NCBI GenBank assembly: GCA_002292375.1
Contig: DBBV01000017.1
Span: 141,315 to 205,314 of the forward strand
Reading direction: 5' to 3'
From: Methylococcaceae bacterium UBA975
GTDB taxonomy: Bacteria > Pseudomonadota > Gammaproteobacteria > Methylococcales > Cycloclasticaceae
Length of the DNA: 64,000 bases
Below the pieces are notes generated by a model. That model was not told the origin of the DNA. It ran no database searches and saw only the letters and a program-made list of their open reading frames with translations. Positions 51,758-61,447 of the stretch are shown piece by piece. The translations under genes and the position numbers were made by a program. Within the stretch, counting starts at the first letter, position 1; each line of letters opens with the position of its first letter.

Positions 51758-53203
51758 TTAACGCGTTAGAAAATCACCTATTTCAAGCACTTCTTTCACT
51801 AAATCATCAGCGTGATGCCAATCTGTTCTTGCCCCCAAAAAACAGGGCCTGATGACGAGTTTGCCATTAATCATGGTGGTACTAGGGATGTTTACGCCGT
51901 TTTTTACCAATTGTCGATGTATTTGTTTATTCAGTGCATTTAAATCTTCCACCTTTTTATCCACGTATCTGAAACAACAAATAGATAACGTAGGCTCTAA
52001 GGCCAATTCTAAATTAGGCTGCTGTTTAACCTGTTCAGCCACTCGACGAGCCATTGCATTATGGCGACAAATACGGGCCCGCATACCTTCAACACCTATT
52101 TCACGGATTAGCGCCCAAACGGTTGCCCCCCGCGTGGGGGCAGACAGCTCTACGCCTAAATCATGGTATGGAAAACCTAGGCTATCCATCGAGTTTTCAA
52201 ACTGTTGGTTAGTCACAACGGTCGTTTCCAAATAGTCTGCCGCCCCTTGATTAAACGTTTTTTGTAGTGCTTGGCTATCGTTAACAAACGTAGCCCCAAT
52301 ACCAACCGGGGCACCCAACCATTTATGTGCATCGACGGTTATTGAGTCGGCTAACGCCAATCCTTTGTATAAAGGATGCAGCTGTGGATCCAGCGTGCCG
52401 GGTAAACCATAAGCACCGTCCACATGAAACCATATTTTGTGTTCACGCGCGATTTCACCTATTTCCTGCAAGGGGTCTATTGAACCCGTATTAGTACTGC
52501 CCGCATTCGCAACGATTGCTACGGCAACTGCGCCTGTTTTTTTATCTTCAAGCAACTGCTTGCGTAAGGCCTCGGGACAAAGGCGCATCTTTTCGTCTAC
52601 CGGTATGTGTATCACTGAGTTTCTTCCCATACCTAAAACAGACGCCGAACGATGAATGGTGTGATGACTTTGCTCGGTTGCATAAATGTTGCATGCGTGC
52701 TGTACCCCATCATTAGCCGGGTCCATACCTAAACGTTCAAATGCAGATTGTCTGGCGGCCCCTAAACCTATTAAATTAGCCGTCGACCCGCCGCTACTAA
52801 AAACACCTTGCATACCACTAGGCAAATCAAACATCTCTGCCAACCAACTAAGAGCAACCCCTTCTAAATAATTAAACGCCGTTAACCCAACTCGTTGAGG
52901 TGAAGCCACAATACCCGCCAATGTAGCGAGTGAACCCATATCGGTAGCAGCCGTCGTAATGTAGGAGGTGCACCCGGGTTTAGCAATTTGAGAACCGTTG
53001 GGAATAAGGTGTTTAGCCATTTCTGAAAGGACTTGTTCAGCGCCAATACCTTTTAGCGGCACCGGCCTATTTAATGCTGATTGCCAAACATCGGTATTGA
53101 GCATCGCATCGGGCTGCTCAAAACGTTGGTATTGTTCTAAATACGGTGCTAACTGCTTTAAGCGCTTTGACAGTAGCCCACATTCTGCTTGTTCTTCGTA
53201 CAT
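51758..53203 (-). CDS. Group II PLP-dependent amino acid decarboxylase
   Basis: A 481-residue decarboxylase related to aromatic-L-amino acid and glutamate decarboxylases. GVFSSGGSTANLIGLGAARQ binds PLP phosphate, WFHVDGAYGLPG carries the ring-binding Asp, and SITVDAHKWLGAPVGIG the Schiff-base Lys. The specific substrate cannot be read. The C-terminal NGKLVIRPCFLGARTDW is conserved. It precedes cysK on the same strand by about 55 bases and may share a transcript. Confidence 0.88.
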   Translation of the reverse strand: MYEEQAECGLLSKRLKQLAPYLEQYQRFEQPDAMLNTDVWQSALNRPVPLKGIGAEQVLSEMAKHLIPNGSQIAKPGCTSYITTAATDMGSLATLAGIVASPQRVGLTAFNYLEGVALSWLAEMFDLPSGMQGVFSSGGSTANLIGLGAARQSAFERLGMDPANDGVQHACNIYATEQSHHTIHRSASVLGMGRNSVIHIPVDEKMRLCPEALRKQLLEDKKTGAVAVAIVANAGSTNTGSIDPLQEIGEIAREHKIWFHVDGAYGLPGTLDPQLHPLYKGLALADSITVDAHKWLGAPVGIGATFVNDSQALQKTFNQGAADYLETTVVTNQQFENSMDSLGFPYHDLGVELSAPTRGATVWALIREIGVEGMRARICRHNAMARRVAEQVKQQPNLELALEPTLSICCFRYVDKKVEDLNALNKQIHRQLVKNGVNIPSTTMINGKLVIRPCFLGARTDWHHADDLVKEVLEIGDFLTR

Positions 53204-53454
53204 AAATATCCTATGAGGTAAACACAGCGTTAGTCAGCATAACTTAACACCGCTTATATCGAGTTAATTTAAAGCCGGTCAAAAACCGTATAGTGCTTGC
53301 ATATCACTAACCCACGCCATTTTATTATAAATAGCCATAATGCCTACGCCGCCTAGCGATTGACCCCTCAATTAATAGTATTAACTAATATTGCGACGCA
53401 ATATAATGAGGTATAATTCAGTTATAAACCCTGTTAAAAAATTAGCCTATACAC

Positions 53455-54108
53455 ATGAATAAATTCTTTTCACCCACTCGGTTACTAAGCTACGGCCTTA
53501 CTGCTATTTTACTGCTAAACGCATCCCTTTGTTTTGCCGCCGAAGAAAACCTAAACTTCATGATGTTATCCAGCTCTAAAAACATTGGCAATGGCTATAC
53601 CTTAATAGGGGCCGCAGGCGATATCCATGAAGAATTTGCGGGTAAAGTTGCTTACTTAGGTGTTGCAAAAAAAGCAGCCTCTGACCTTGTCTGGCGGGCA
53701 GGTTATTTTGGTTACTATCCAAAATCCATAAACGGTAATGGCTACCGTGAAGACCACAGGTTGCGGGGATCTTTGAGTTACACGGTTAAACTCGACGAGT
53801 GGAAGCTAATGCATCGTTCACGTGTCGAATACAGAATGGGGCAAGTATCAACAGGATTACGTTACCGCCCTGCTGTTGAGTTATCACGTACACTGTCGGT
53901 CGCCCAGTCGATGCTCATTCCGTATATTGAAGTCGAACCCTTTTATGACTTCCACGCCGACAAATTAACCTTGACGCTACTAACGGCAGGAGTCAAGTGG
54001 CCGGTCACACCAAATATTATCCTCAATATTGGGCATATGAATGTATTCCTAAATGAAGAGCATCGGCACGTTAAAGGGCCGATTTTAGGGCTACACATCA
54101 AGTTATAA
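53455..54108 (+). CDS. Exported outer membrane beta-barrel-like protein
   Basis: A 217-residue protein with a signal peptide (about 1-29, ending near CFAAEEN). The mature part alternates polar and hydrophobic residues in short strands (VAYLGVAKKAASDLVWRAGYFGYY, then GSLSYTVKLDEWKLMHRSR), and it ends in GPILGLHIKL, a hydrophobic-ending barrel signal. About ten to twelve strands are likely. Family not recognised. It is monocistronic, followed by a strong terminator. Confidence 0.75.
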   Translation: MNKFFSPTRLLSYGLTAILLLNASLCFAAEENLNFMMLSSSKNIGNGYTLIGAAGDIHEEFAGKVAYLGVAKKAASDLVWRAGYFGYYPKSINGNGYREDHRLRGSLSYTVKLDEWKLMHRSRVEYRMGQVSTGLRYRPAVELSRTLSVAQSMLIPYIEVEPFYDFHADKLTLTLLTAGVKWPVTPNIILNIGHMNVFLNEEHRHVKGPILGLHIKL

Positions 54109-54137
54109 AAAAGCCCTCGCCAAAGCGAGGGGTTTTT
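54107..54137. terminator. Bidirectional rho-independent terminator
   Basis: CCCTCGC (54114-54120) pairs perfectly with GCGAGGG (54125-54131), loop CAAA, followed by a five-T run (54133-54137). On the other strand A residues before the stem give a T run. Serves the outer-membrane protein gene and the end of the CYP153 operon (ferredoxin). Confidence 0.9.
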
Positions 54138-54207
54138 AACGTTTATCTCTTGTCGCGTCTCACCTGCTCTTACATAGTCGGCACGCAGCAGTCAGACTAA
54201 CTTAAAA

Positions 54208-54528
54208 TTAATGTTGGCCTGTCGGTGTACGCAAAACCAAGCCATCTAATGCAGCCGTTGCAGTGATTTGACAAGCAAGACGTGAACTATCATCACGGCT
54301 ATCGGTTAAATCAAGCATCGAATCTTCGGTTTCGTTCATCGGTTCTAACTTATCTTGCCACGCTGCATCAACATGCACATGACAAGTTGCACAAGCACTT
54401 ACACCACCACAGTCGCCATCAATGCCAGGCACTAAATTATCAACAGCAGCGTCCATCAAGTTTGTCCCTTCTTCAACGTCAATATCGCGGCTGGTACCGT
54501 TATCTTCTATATAAGTTACTTTAATCAT
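54208..54528 (-). CDS. 2Fe-2S ferredoxin (putidaredoxin type)
   Basis: A 106-residue ferredoxin with the adrenodoxin/putidaredoxin cluster pattern: Cys40, Cys46, Cys49 (DCGGVSACATCHVHVD) and Cys86 (RLACQIT). It should pass electrons from the reductase encoded upstream to the CYP153 P450. It is the third gene of the operon, 64 bases after the reductase, and is followed by a bidirectional terminator. Confidence 0.94.
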   Translation of the reverse strand: MIKVTYIEDNGTSRDIDVEEGTNLMDAAVDNLVPGIDGDCGGVSACATCHVHVDAAWQDKLEPMNETEDSMLDLTDSRDDSSRLACQITATAALDGLVLRTPTGQH

Positions 54529-54592
54529 CGTTTTTCCTCTGTAAAAATTAATTAATTTAATGTGTTAACTAGAACCTGTGTCGCTTGACACC

Positions 54593-55816
54593 TTATGCTT
54601 CCACTAGCTCTTTTGCGTTAATTGTCTCATCTTGTAAGCGGTCGACAGACACCGCAAGCCCCTGTGTTATTATTTTTTTAGCAACGACAAACTCTGCTGG
54701 ACGATTAATCGCATCAACGGCTAATAAACGCCCTGCTTGCAAATAAAATACCGCAAATGAACGACTGTCTGGCTGACCGCGTATCACGGTTTGATCGTAT
54801 CCCATATTAATCCCAACCGTTTGTAACTTCACGTCATATTGATCAGACCAAAACCACGGTACTTGGGCATACGGTGTATTTTTGCCACAAATATTAGCTG
54901 CCACCGTTTTACCCTGTTCAATCGCATTGTGTACCGACTCTAAACGCATCCGTCGCTGGTAAATAGGATTGGGGTGATTAGTACAATCGCCCGCTGCATA
55001 AATATTCGCCACCGATGTGCGACAATGCTCATCCACTGTGATGCCATTATCACAGGCTATCCCAGCAGATGCCGCTAGCTCAACATTCGGTAACAAGCCA
55101 ATACCAACAACAACCAGTTCTGCCAATATGCGTTCACCCGTATTGGTGATCAAAGCGGCAACACCTTCGCCCTCATCTTCGATCGATTCGAGTAGTGTAT
55201 CGCAGTGAATAGACACCCCGGCTTGCTGGTGTATGCTTTGAAAAAATTGCCCCACTTCTGGGCAAGCCACTCTAACTAAGGGGGTTGCCTGTGCTTCCAA
55301 TACGGTTACTTGCAAGCCATGCTTGGCTGCAATTGCCGCTGTTTCAAGACCAATATAGCCACCACCCACTACAGCTAAGCGCGTGCCTGCACTAAACCGA
55401 GCCTGCATCGCTTCTACATCCCCCAGAGTACGCAAATAATGTACTGCTGGATGATCTGCGCCTGAACACGTCAAACGACGCACTCGACCGCCGGTAGCAA
55501 AGACAAGTTGGTCATACGATTGAGTTGAACCATCTTTTAACGTCAGCTGCTGCTTTTGTGTATCAATGGACTCAACCGCCACCCCAAGTAGTAACTCAGC
55601 ATCCAATTTGTCATAAAAGGCAGCTGGTTTGATAAACAAACGGTCCTTTGCCATTTCACCTGCAAGGTAGGCTTTCGACAAAGGTGGCCTTTGATAGGGC
55701 AATTCAGGCTCATCAGCAATCAGTACGATTTTGCCTTCAAAGCCTTCCCGACGTAGACTCATTACAGTTTGCGCGCCTGCCTGTCCTCCCCCGATAATGA
55801 CGGTTGTTTCACTCAT
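54593..55816 (-). CDS. Ferredoxin reductase (NAD(P)H, putidaredoxin reductase type)
   Basis: FAD- and NAD(P)H-binding oxidoreductase of 407 residues. TVIIGGGQAGAQTVMSLRREG binds FAD at the N-terminus, RLAVVGGGYIGLETAAIAAKHG (about 145-165) binds the nicotinamide nucleotide, and NIYAAGDCTNHPN closes the FAD site. It fits between P450 and ferredoxin: electrons run from NAD(P)H through this enzyme and the ferredoxin to the P450. It lies 15 bases after the P450 gene. Confidence 0.95.
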   Translation of the reverse strand: MSETTVIIGGGQAGAQTVMSLRREGFEGKIVLIADEPELPYQRPPLSKAYLAGEMAKDRLFIKPAAFYDKLDAELLLGVAVESIDTQKQQLTLKDGSTQSYDQLVFATGGRVRRLTCSGADHPAVHYLRTLGDVEAMQARFSAGTRLAVVGGGYIGLETAAIAAKHGLQVTVLEAQATPLVRVACPEVGQFFQSIHQQAGVSIHCDTLLESIEDEGEGVAALITNTGERILAELVVVGIGLLPNVELAASAGIACDNGITVDEHCRTSVANIYAAGDCTNHPNPIYQRRMRLESVHNAIEQGKTVAANICGKNTPYAQVPWFWSDQYDVKLQTVGINMGYDQTVIRGQPDSRSFAVFYLQAGRLLAVDAINRPAEFVVAKKIITQGLAVSVDRLQDETINAKELVEA

Positions 55817-55831
55817 TCCTTAACGCTCGAC

Positions 55832-57112
55832 TTATTTAGGGTTAATTCGTACAGGTAATGAATTGTAGCCACGCAACACCACTGAGTGTGCCCGATCCGG
55901 CTCGCCTACCACTTCAATACACGGTGTTGGCCATAGCTTAAGTAACTCTTCCCAAAGTACGCGTACTTGCATTTCGGCCAATCGGTTACCCACACAACGG
56001 TGAATACCAAAACCAAAAGAAATATGCTGACGAGGACGTTTGCGATCAATAATAAACTCTTCTGGGTTTTCAATCATATCGGTATCACGGTTGGCAGAGA
56101 CATACCACAGCATCACTTTTTCGCCTTTTTTAATCAACTGGCCACCGACTTCAGTATCTTCTGTAGCAGTCCGTCGCATAGAAGCCAACGGTGTCTGCCA
56201 ACGAATAATTTCAGGCACCATAGAAGCAACCAACTCAGGGTTATCACACAATTTTTGATACTGGTCAGGGTTTTGGTTAAGCGCCAAAATACTGCCTGTC
56301 ATGCTATTGCGCGTGGTGTCGTTACCACCAACAATCAACAATACTAAGTTGCCTAAAAACTCGTTGGGGGTCATATTTCGTGTCGCATCGGAGTGCGCCA
56401 ACATAGAAATAAGGTCCGGTTTAGGTTCTGCATTAACGCGCTCATTCCACAGCTTTGTGAAATACGCCAAACATTCGGACATTTGTTCAAACTTGTATTC
56501 TTCAGACACATAATCTGCCGCACCGGGCATTGCAGACACAGCATCCGACCAGTGCGTTAACATCCGTCGATCGTCCCAAGGGAAATCAAATAAAGTGGCC
56601 AGCATCTGCGTAGTCAACTCAATGGAGACACGCTCGACAAAATCAAAGGTTTCACCAACTGGTAATTCGCTCAAAATTTTTCTTGAACGGGTGCGTATGG
56701 TGTTTTCTAAATTTGCTAGGTTTTCAGGTGAGACGATTGGGCTTACCGTTTTACGCTGTGCATCATGCTTGGGCGGGTCCATAGCAATAAACATTTCAGC
56801 ACCTAAACCTAAATTACCATCTTGGATGGTGATTCCACCATTATGGGTGTCCGATGAAAACGCTTTGGTATTCATCTCAACATCGATAATGTCTTTATAT
56901 TTTGAAATTGACCAATAAGGACCAAACTCGCTGTCTTTACAATAATGAATCGGCGCTTCTTTACGCAAGCGTTCAAAATACGGCCACATGGTATTACTAC
57001 TAAATAAGGCCGAGTTAGCGACATCCAAATCTTCAAGGGGAATAGACTGCGCCTGTTTTAAGACAGCATCACTCACCGCTGAATCAATAATTTTATTCTG
57101 CATTGCGGTCAT
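55832..57112 (-). CDS. Cytochrome P450, CYP153-type alkane hydroxylase
   Basis: A soluble class I P450 of 426 residues. The oxygen-activation helix reads GGNDTTRNS (262-270), the ExxR is EIIR (301-304), and the heme loop FGFGIHRCVG has Cys373. Together with PPKHDAQRKTVSPIVSPENL and the overall pattern this suggests the CYP153 family, which hydroxylates the terminal carbon of medium-chain n-alkanes. Redox partners are encoded directly downstream. A GGAGG site precedes ATG 57112. A perfect palindrome lies upstream at 57150-57169. Confidence 0.92.
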   Translation of the reverse strand: MTAMQNKIIDSAVSDAVLKQAQSIPLEDLDVANSALFSSNTMWPYFERLRKEAPIHYCKDSEFGPYWSISKYKDIIDVEMNTKAFSSDTHNGGITIQDGNLGLGAEMFIAMDPPKHDAQRKTVSPIVSPENLANLENTIRTRSRKILSELPVGETFDFVERVSIELTTQMLATLFDFPWDDRRMLTHWSDAVSAMPGAADYVSEEYKFEQMSECLAYFTKLWNERVNAEPKPDLISMLAHSDATRNMTPNEFLGNLVLLIVGGNDTTRNSMTGSILALNQNPDQYQKLCDNPELVASMVPEIIRWQTPLASMRRTATEDTEVGGQLIKKGEKVMLWYVSANRDTDMIENPEEFIIDRKRPRQHISFGFGIHRCVGNRLAEMQVRVLWEELLKLWPTPCIEVVGEPDRAHSVVLRGYNSLPVRINPK

Positions 57113-57485
57113 TGGAGACCTCCTTTTGTTAAATTAAATTAATTCTTGATAATTGATTTGAATCAATTACTAAAAACTCAGCGTACCTCAAAGTTGCTAA
57201 GCCAACAATATATTTGAGGTATGAAAAAAATCAGGTAAACACCCCGTTAACTAGCAATTAACTAATGTTTGTTAGTCCAAGTTATATCTAGATCAAAAAA
57301 ATACTTATAGACCAGTATGTTAGCGCGCTTTTTAACGCATCATCACTCCTATTTATGAGCCTAATTGCTTAGCTAAGTGACAACTGCCTGCGACAATATG
57401 TCGCGGCAAATGAGGTTTTAAACGGATACTATACAGGCATTGCTGGTGGTTAAATACAGATTGATTAGCCCCTGCTTAGCTGGGC
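57113..57485. other. Intergenic region upstream of the CYP153 operon
   Basis: About 370 bases holding the P450 promoter side at right-to-left reading, including the palindrome at 57150-57169. The remainder, toward the methyltransferase gene, shows no gene or RNA. No clear terminator of the methyltransferase series seen. Confidence 0.45.
57150..57169. promoter_or_regulatory. Perfect 20-bp palindrome upstream of CYP153
   Basis: TAATTGATT (57150-57158), centre TG, AATCAATTA (57161-57169): a perfect 9-bp-arm palindrome located 37 bases before the P450 start. No regulator gene is adjacent, so the binding protein is unknown; symmetric operators of this type suit TetR or GntR regulators. Confidence 0.65.
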
Positions 57486-58202
57486 CTATAAAGTCAGTCG
57501 TGCTAAATAATCATAGTGGGGACCTTGTTGAATAATGTCACAATTAAAACCATTTGCATCTGCAGCGTCTTGCAGCAGCTCTTCTGATACATACAACCAA
57601 TTAAACGGTTCACCGTTAACCTGTTTATATGCCAGTTTAAATTCAACTTCGCCGTGGTACTTATCGTTTAGATCAATTAAGTATGACCCGTCTTCTTCTT
57701 CAAACATATAAATAAGGTCGGAGCTATCGAGTAAAATTTGCCCATTCGGCGCTAACAGTTTTTTAGCGTGAGCAAAAAATGACGCAAAGCCATCCAAGGT
57801 TTGAACCAAACCTATCCCGTTCATCAAAAACAATAAGGTATCGAAACCCGTCTTTGTATAATCAAAAAAGTCGATCAATTCAACCTGTTCCAGCCCCCGT
57901 TTTTTCATCACCTCTACTGAGGCTGGGGATACATCGAGTGCCGTTACATCAAACCCCTGCTGTTGCAAATACAGGCTATGCGAACCTGCGCCTGCACCAA
58001 CATCTAACACCTTTCCTTGCACTTGTTGCAATGCGATTTGCTCTAATTGTGGGCAGCCGTGATACGGTCTAAAAAAGTAACTGGGCAAAAGCGTATCTTG
58101 TTCCGCTATATCCATGTCCACCTGTATAGGCGTGTCGTCCTTTGTTTGCAAATAGGCGAGCAAGGCCGAACCAATCGGATCTTTATCTGCGGCTAATAAC
58201 AT
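57486..58202 (-). CDS. Class I SAM-dependent methyltransferase
   Basis: A 238-residue soluble methyltransferase. GKVLDVGAGAGSHSLYLQQQG is SAM motif I (about 65-85), VTALDVSPASVEVMKKRG motif II, and FDTLLFLMNGIGL motif IV. The DTLLFLMNGIGLVQTLDGF stretch gives a recognisable core. Substrate unknown. It starts three bases after the trhO stop, so likely co-translated with that gene. Confidence 0.85.
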   Translation of the reverse strand: MLLAADKDPIGSALLAYLQTKDDTPIQVDMDIAEQDTLLPSYFFRPYHGCPQLEQIALQQVQGKVLDVGAGAGSHSLYLQQQGFDVTALDVSPASVEVMKKRGLEQVELIDFFDYTKTGFDTLLFLMNGIGLVQTLDGFASFFAHAKKLLAPNGQILLDSSDLIYMFEEEDGSYLIDLNDKYHGEVEFKLAYKQVNGEPFNWLYVSEELLQDAADANGFNCDIIQQGPHYDYLARLTL

Positions 58203-58205
58203 ATG

Positions 58206-59198
58206 TTAAGCATTGCCTTTATGTTGTTGTGCTTGTTTCTTTTGTATTTTTTCTAGCCGATGCTGTTCAATCAGGTCTGCCATTTCACCGCCAATATGCG
58301 CTTCCCCGCGTTGTTTAGCCAGTTCTATTTGGTGTTGACGTTCGATATAACGGGCTTTTTGCTCCTCGTCGGTTTGCTCAAAACAGTGATGACAACTGAT
58401 CCCTTGCTGAAAATGCGCATGGTGTTTTTCTTCCTCGGTAATCGGCATTCTGCAGGCAAAGCACTGGTCATAATTGCCTTTTTCTAAGTGATGATCCACA
58501 GACACACGATTATCAAACACAAAGCACTCACCCTCCCATTGGGTTTGCTCCACTGGCACCTCTTCTAAATATTTTAAAATACCACCTTCAAGGTGATAAA
58601 CCTCATCAAAGCCTTGCTGCTTCAAATAGGCGGTGGATTTTTCACAGCGGATACCCCCAGTGCAAAACATCGCCACTTTTTTATGTTGGGTCGGGTCTAA
58701 ATTCTTTTGAACGTAAGCTGGAAACTCGCGGAACGTTTCCGTATTAGGGTTTAATGCCCCTTTGAAGGTACCAATTGCCACCTCATAATCATTGCGCGTA
58801 TCGACCAATAGCACTTCAGGGTCGGTAATTAAGGCATTCCAATCTTTCGGTTTAACATAACTGCCGACGATATGATTGGGGTCAATATCCTCGACACCCA
58901 TGGTAACGATCTCTTTCTTTAGCTTCACCTTGGTGCGATTAAAGGGTTGTGTCGCCACATAGGATTCTTTATGTACCAGGCTTTTAAACGCCTCGTGATT
59001 TCTCAACCAGGTTAACAAATGGTCTATCGCTTGACGTTTACCTGCAACCGTACCGTTAATACCTTCAGCAGCTAATAACAAGGTACCTTTGATACCATGG
59101 TGATTCATTAATTTAAGCAGGGGCTGCTTTAGGGATGCGTGGTTATCCATACGGACAAAGTGGTAAAGCGCACAAACAACGTAATCTTGATCTTTCAT
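58206..59198 (-). CDS. trhO: tRNA uridine(34) hydroxylase TrhO
   Basis: Oxygen-dependent enzyme forming 5-hydroxyuridine at the tRNA wobble position (E. coli YceA). [20 protein letters not shown] opens the N-terminal acylphosphatase-like domain. The rhodanese domain has [19 protein letters not shown] and the Cys loop [11 protein letters not shown] (about residue 180). A Cys-rich C-terminal part ([27 protein letters not shown]) is likely zinc-binding. Length 330, slightly short. It lies 3 bases upstream of the methyltransferase. Confidence 0.95.
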   Translation of the reverse strand: MKDQDYVVCALYHFVRMDNHASLKQPLLKLMNHHGIKGTLLLAAEGINGTVAGKRQAIDHLLTWLRNHEAFKSLVHKESYVATQPFNRTKVKLKKEIVTMGVEDIDPNHIVGSYVKPKDWNALITDPEVLLVDTRNDYEVAIGTFKGALNPNTETFREFPAYVQKNLDPTQHKKVAMFCTGGIRCEKSTAYLKQQGFDEVYHLEGGILKYLEEVPVEQTQWEGECFVFDNRVSVDHHLEKGNYDQCFACRMPITEEEKHHAHFQQGISCHHCFEQTDEEQKARYIERQHQIELAKQRGEAHIGGEMADLIEQHRLEKIQKKQAQQHKGNA

Positions 59199-59287
59199 CT
59201 GTTTCCTTTAATTAGCTGGCTGGAACGTAAATCCAGTGCCGAAAAGGTGATTGTAACAAATAGGCCAACCCGTTTGAACGATAAAGC

Positions 59288-59818
59288 CTACGCGGCGTAG
59301 TCCTGAAGCGTGATAATTTGATTTACATCATCATCGCTCAAATACACTTCACCGTCTTGAATGCTGCATTGTAGGGTCATATTGCGTTTAGCCATTTTCT
59401 CTAGGCCATCTGCCGTTATATGCACTACCTTAAGGTTTTTAAAGCGTGCGAGTTTCTCACGTTGTTGCTGCCACCAAACCGCGGCTTTGCCTTCATGATA
59501 GGTATATATAATCACCTGCTTTGAGCGGCCACATGCCTTACGAATGCGCTTTTCATCAGGTTGACCCAAATCAATCCACAGATCAATCTCATCGGTCAGT
59601 GATTTTTGCCATAGCTCTGGCTCATCATCGGTTGACAAGCCCCGAGTAAACGCCAAATGCTCATCGGCATTAGCAATAAACGCGACTAATCGCACCATAA
59701 AACGAAAATCGTTTTCAGAAGGGTGTTGCGCAATCGTTAACTCATGGCTGGCATAATAATGCGTATCCATATTGGATATATTGAGAGAGACCTTGTTGAT
59801 GGTTGAGCTGATTGCCAT
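59288..59818 (-). CDS. yaeQ: YaeQ family protein
   Basis: A 176-residue YaeQ protein. MAISSTINKVSLNISNMDTHYY aligns with the E. coli N-terminus, and FTRGLSTDDEPELWQKSL and LWIDLGQPDEKRIRKACGRS are the family landmarks. The fold is related to PD-(D/E)XK nucleases, with the acidic residues DDEPE, but activity is unproven. It lies 33 bases after selO and 89 before trhO. Confidence 0.95.
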   Translation of the reverse strand: MAISSTINKVSLNISNMDTHYYASHELTIAQHPSENDFRFMVRLVAFIANADEHLAFTRGLSTDDEPELWQKSLTDEIDLWIDLGQPDEKRIRKACGRSKQVIIYTYHEGKAAVWWQQQREKLARFKNLKVVHITADGLEKMAKRNMTLQCSIQDGEVYLSDDDVNQIITLQDYAA

Positions 59819-59851
59819 AAATAATTTTTATAAGAAAATGGGGTTATACGA

Positions 59852-61447
59852 TCAAGAACTGCACGATAACATAGAGCAGCCAACCTTATGCTTAGCCCAA
59901 TCCGGCCTTTTCTGATTAAGGTGTTCTTTTTCTGGTTGTTCATCGTAGGGGCGCCGTAACACCTCAAGTAGTTCATTAACCCCGCTGTGATCACCCTGCT
60001 CGGATTTATCTATTGCCAGTTGCGCTAGGTAGTTGCGTAATACATATTTTGGATTAACCTGATTCATTAATGCCACGCGCTGCTCTGCTGTCAATGGGTC
60101 TTTTTGACGGCGTTGCCAATAGCGGGTTAACCAATCGCTTAGCGTTTTTTTTATCTCATCTGGCAGACTGTCTGGGTAAAAAGCGGGGTTTAGCTGCTCA
60201 ATAGCTTGCTCAATATCCAAACCATTCTCGCTACTGGCTAGATTGGCTAAACGCCTATAAAAAATCGTCATGTCGGTTTCGTGCAGGCTAAAGAAGGCCA
60301 GTAGTTGTTTAATCAACTCACTGTCTGACTCTTTATTAACCGTTGAAAAACCCAGTTTTTTGCACATCATCAACAACCATTGCTCTGCATAACGATCGGC
60401 ATAATCGTTTAGTAGTTTTTCCAGCGGCGGCACATCCTCTATCAATGGGTAAATAGCATTGGCGAGCTGATACAAATTCCAGTGGGCTATTTGTGCTTGC
60501 TGGCCAAAAGCGTAGCGATGATGTGCTGCATCGGTGGTGTTAGGTGTCCAGTTTGGGTCGTACGACTCAAGCCAACCATAGGGGCCGTAATCGATGGTTA
60601 GTCCGAGAATCGACATATTGTCGGTATTCATCACCCCGTGTACAAAACCGACGCGCATCCAATGGACGATCATATCGCAGGTGCTTGTACTGATTTCTTC
60701 AAACCAGTTGAGATAGGTATCTTTACCAAGCGGCATACCGTCACGAATTAAATGCGGAAAGTCAGTGCTAATGGTGTAGTCAACAAATTGTTTGAGTAAA
60801 TCACCGTCTTGTTGCGCGTAATATTGGGCATGTCCAAAACGGCTAAACGACGGCGCTAACCGACACACCACCGCCCCCGGCTCGGGTGCCGGATTACCGT
60901 TGTACATAACATCGCGCACCACCTGTTCACCGGTCGTCATAAGGCTTAATGCTCGCGTGGTGGGGACGCCTAAATGGTACATTGCTTCACTGCATAAAAA
61001 CTCGCGAATTGATGAGCGGAGTACCGCTAGACCATCGGCGGTTCTTGAATACGGCGTTGGCCCTGCACCTTTTAATTGTATCGCCCAGCGTTCACCCTGC
61101 TGATTGATCACTTCACCCAAATTGATGGCTCGACCGTCACCCAACTGCCCGGCCCAGTTACCAAATTGATGCCCACCGTAACAGCTGGCGTAGGGTTGCA
61201 TACCCTCGGCTGGCTTGTTACCTGAGAAGATTGCAGTAAAGTCGCTGGATTGGCAATCTGCCTCTGACAAGTCAATCAGCGCCGCGGCTTCTGTTGAATA
61301 CGACACCACTGCGGGCGCTTGCATCTGCTTAGGCTTAGCCCACGAGTAGCAGGCTCCCTGTACTTGACGCGGGTAGTTTTCGCTAATGCCATCAGCCGGT
61401 AGCTGCTGGACAAATTGATTATCAAAGGTGAAGCGTAGTCGACTCAT
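59852..61447 (-). CDS. selO: Protein adenylyltransferase SelO
   Basis: Pseudokinase-fold enzyme that transfers AMP to Ser, Thr and Tyr of proteins in redox homeostasis (YdiU). YASCYGGHQFGNWAGQLGDGRA near 85-105, IQLKGAGPTPYSRTADGLAVLRSS and GFVHGVMNTDNMSILGLTIDYGPYGWL are present with catalytic Asp residues. The C-terminal CSMLSCSS keeps the Cys pair that corresponds to the redox end in E. coli; it has Cys, not selenocysteine. Overlaps the upstream gene by four bases. Confidence 0.95.
   Translation of the reverse strand: MSRLRFTFDNQFVQQLPADGISENYPRQVQGACYSWAKPKQMQAPAVVSYSTEAAALIDLSEADCQSSDFTAIFSGNKPAEGMQPYASCYGGHQFGNWAGQLGDGRAINLGEVINQQGERWAIQLKGAGPTPYSRTADGLAVLRSSIREFLCSEAMYHLGVPTTRALSLMTTGEQVVRDVMYNGNPAPEPGAVVCRLAPSFSRFGHAQYYAQQDGDLLKQFVDYTISTDFPHLIRDGMPLGKDTYLNWFEEISTSTCDMIVHWMRVGFVHGVMNTDNMSILGLTIDYGPYGWLESYDPNWTPNTTDAAHHRYAFGQQAQIAHWNLYQLANAIYPLIEDVPPLEKLLNDYADRYAEQWLLMMCKKLGFSTVNKESDSELIKQLLAFFSLHETDMTIFYRRLANLASSENGLDIEQAIEQLNPAFYPDSLPDEIKKTLSDWLTRYWQRRQKDPLTAEQRVALMNQVNPKYVLRNYLAQLAIDKSEQGDHSGVNELLEVLRRPYDEQPEKEHLNQKRPDWAKHKVGCSMLSCSS

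Noticed and set aside
59852..61447. Selenocysteine in SelO.
   Set aside because: The C-terminal position is encoded by Cys codons with no in-frame TGA and no SECIS-like structure sought downstream; the gene ends normally.
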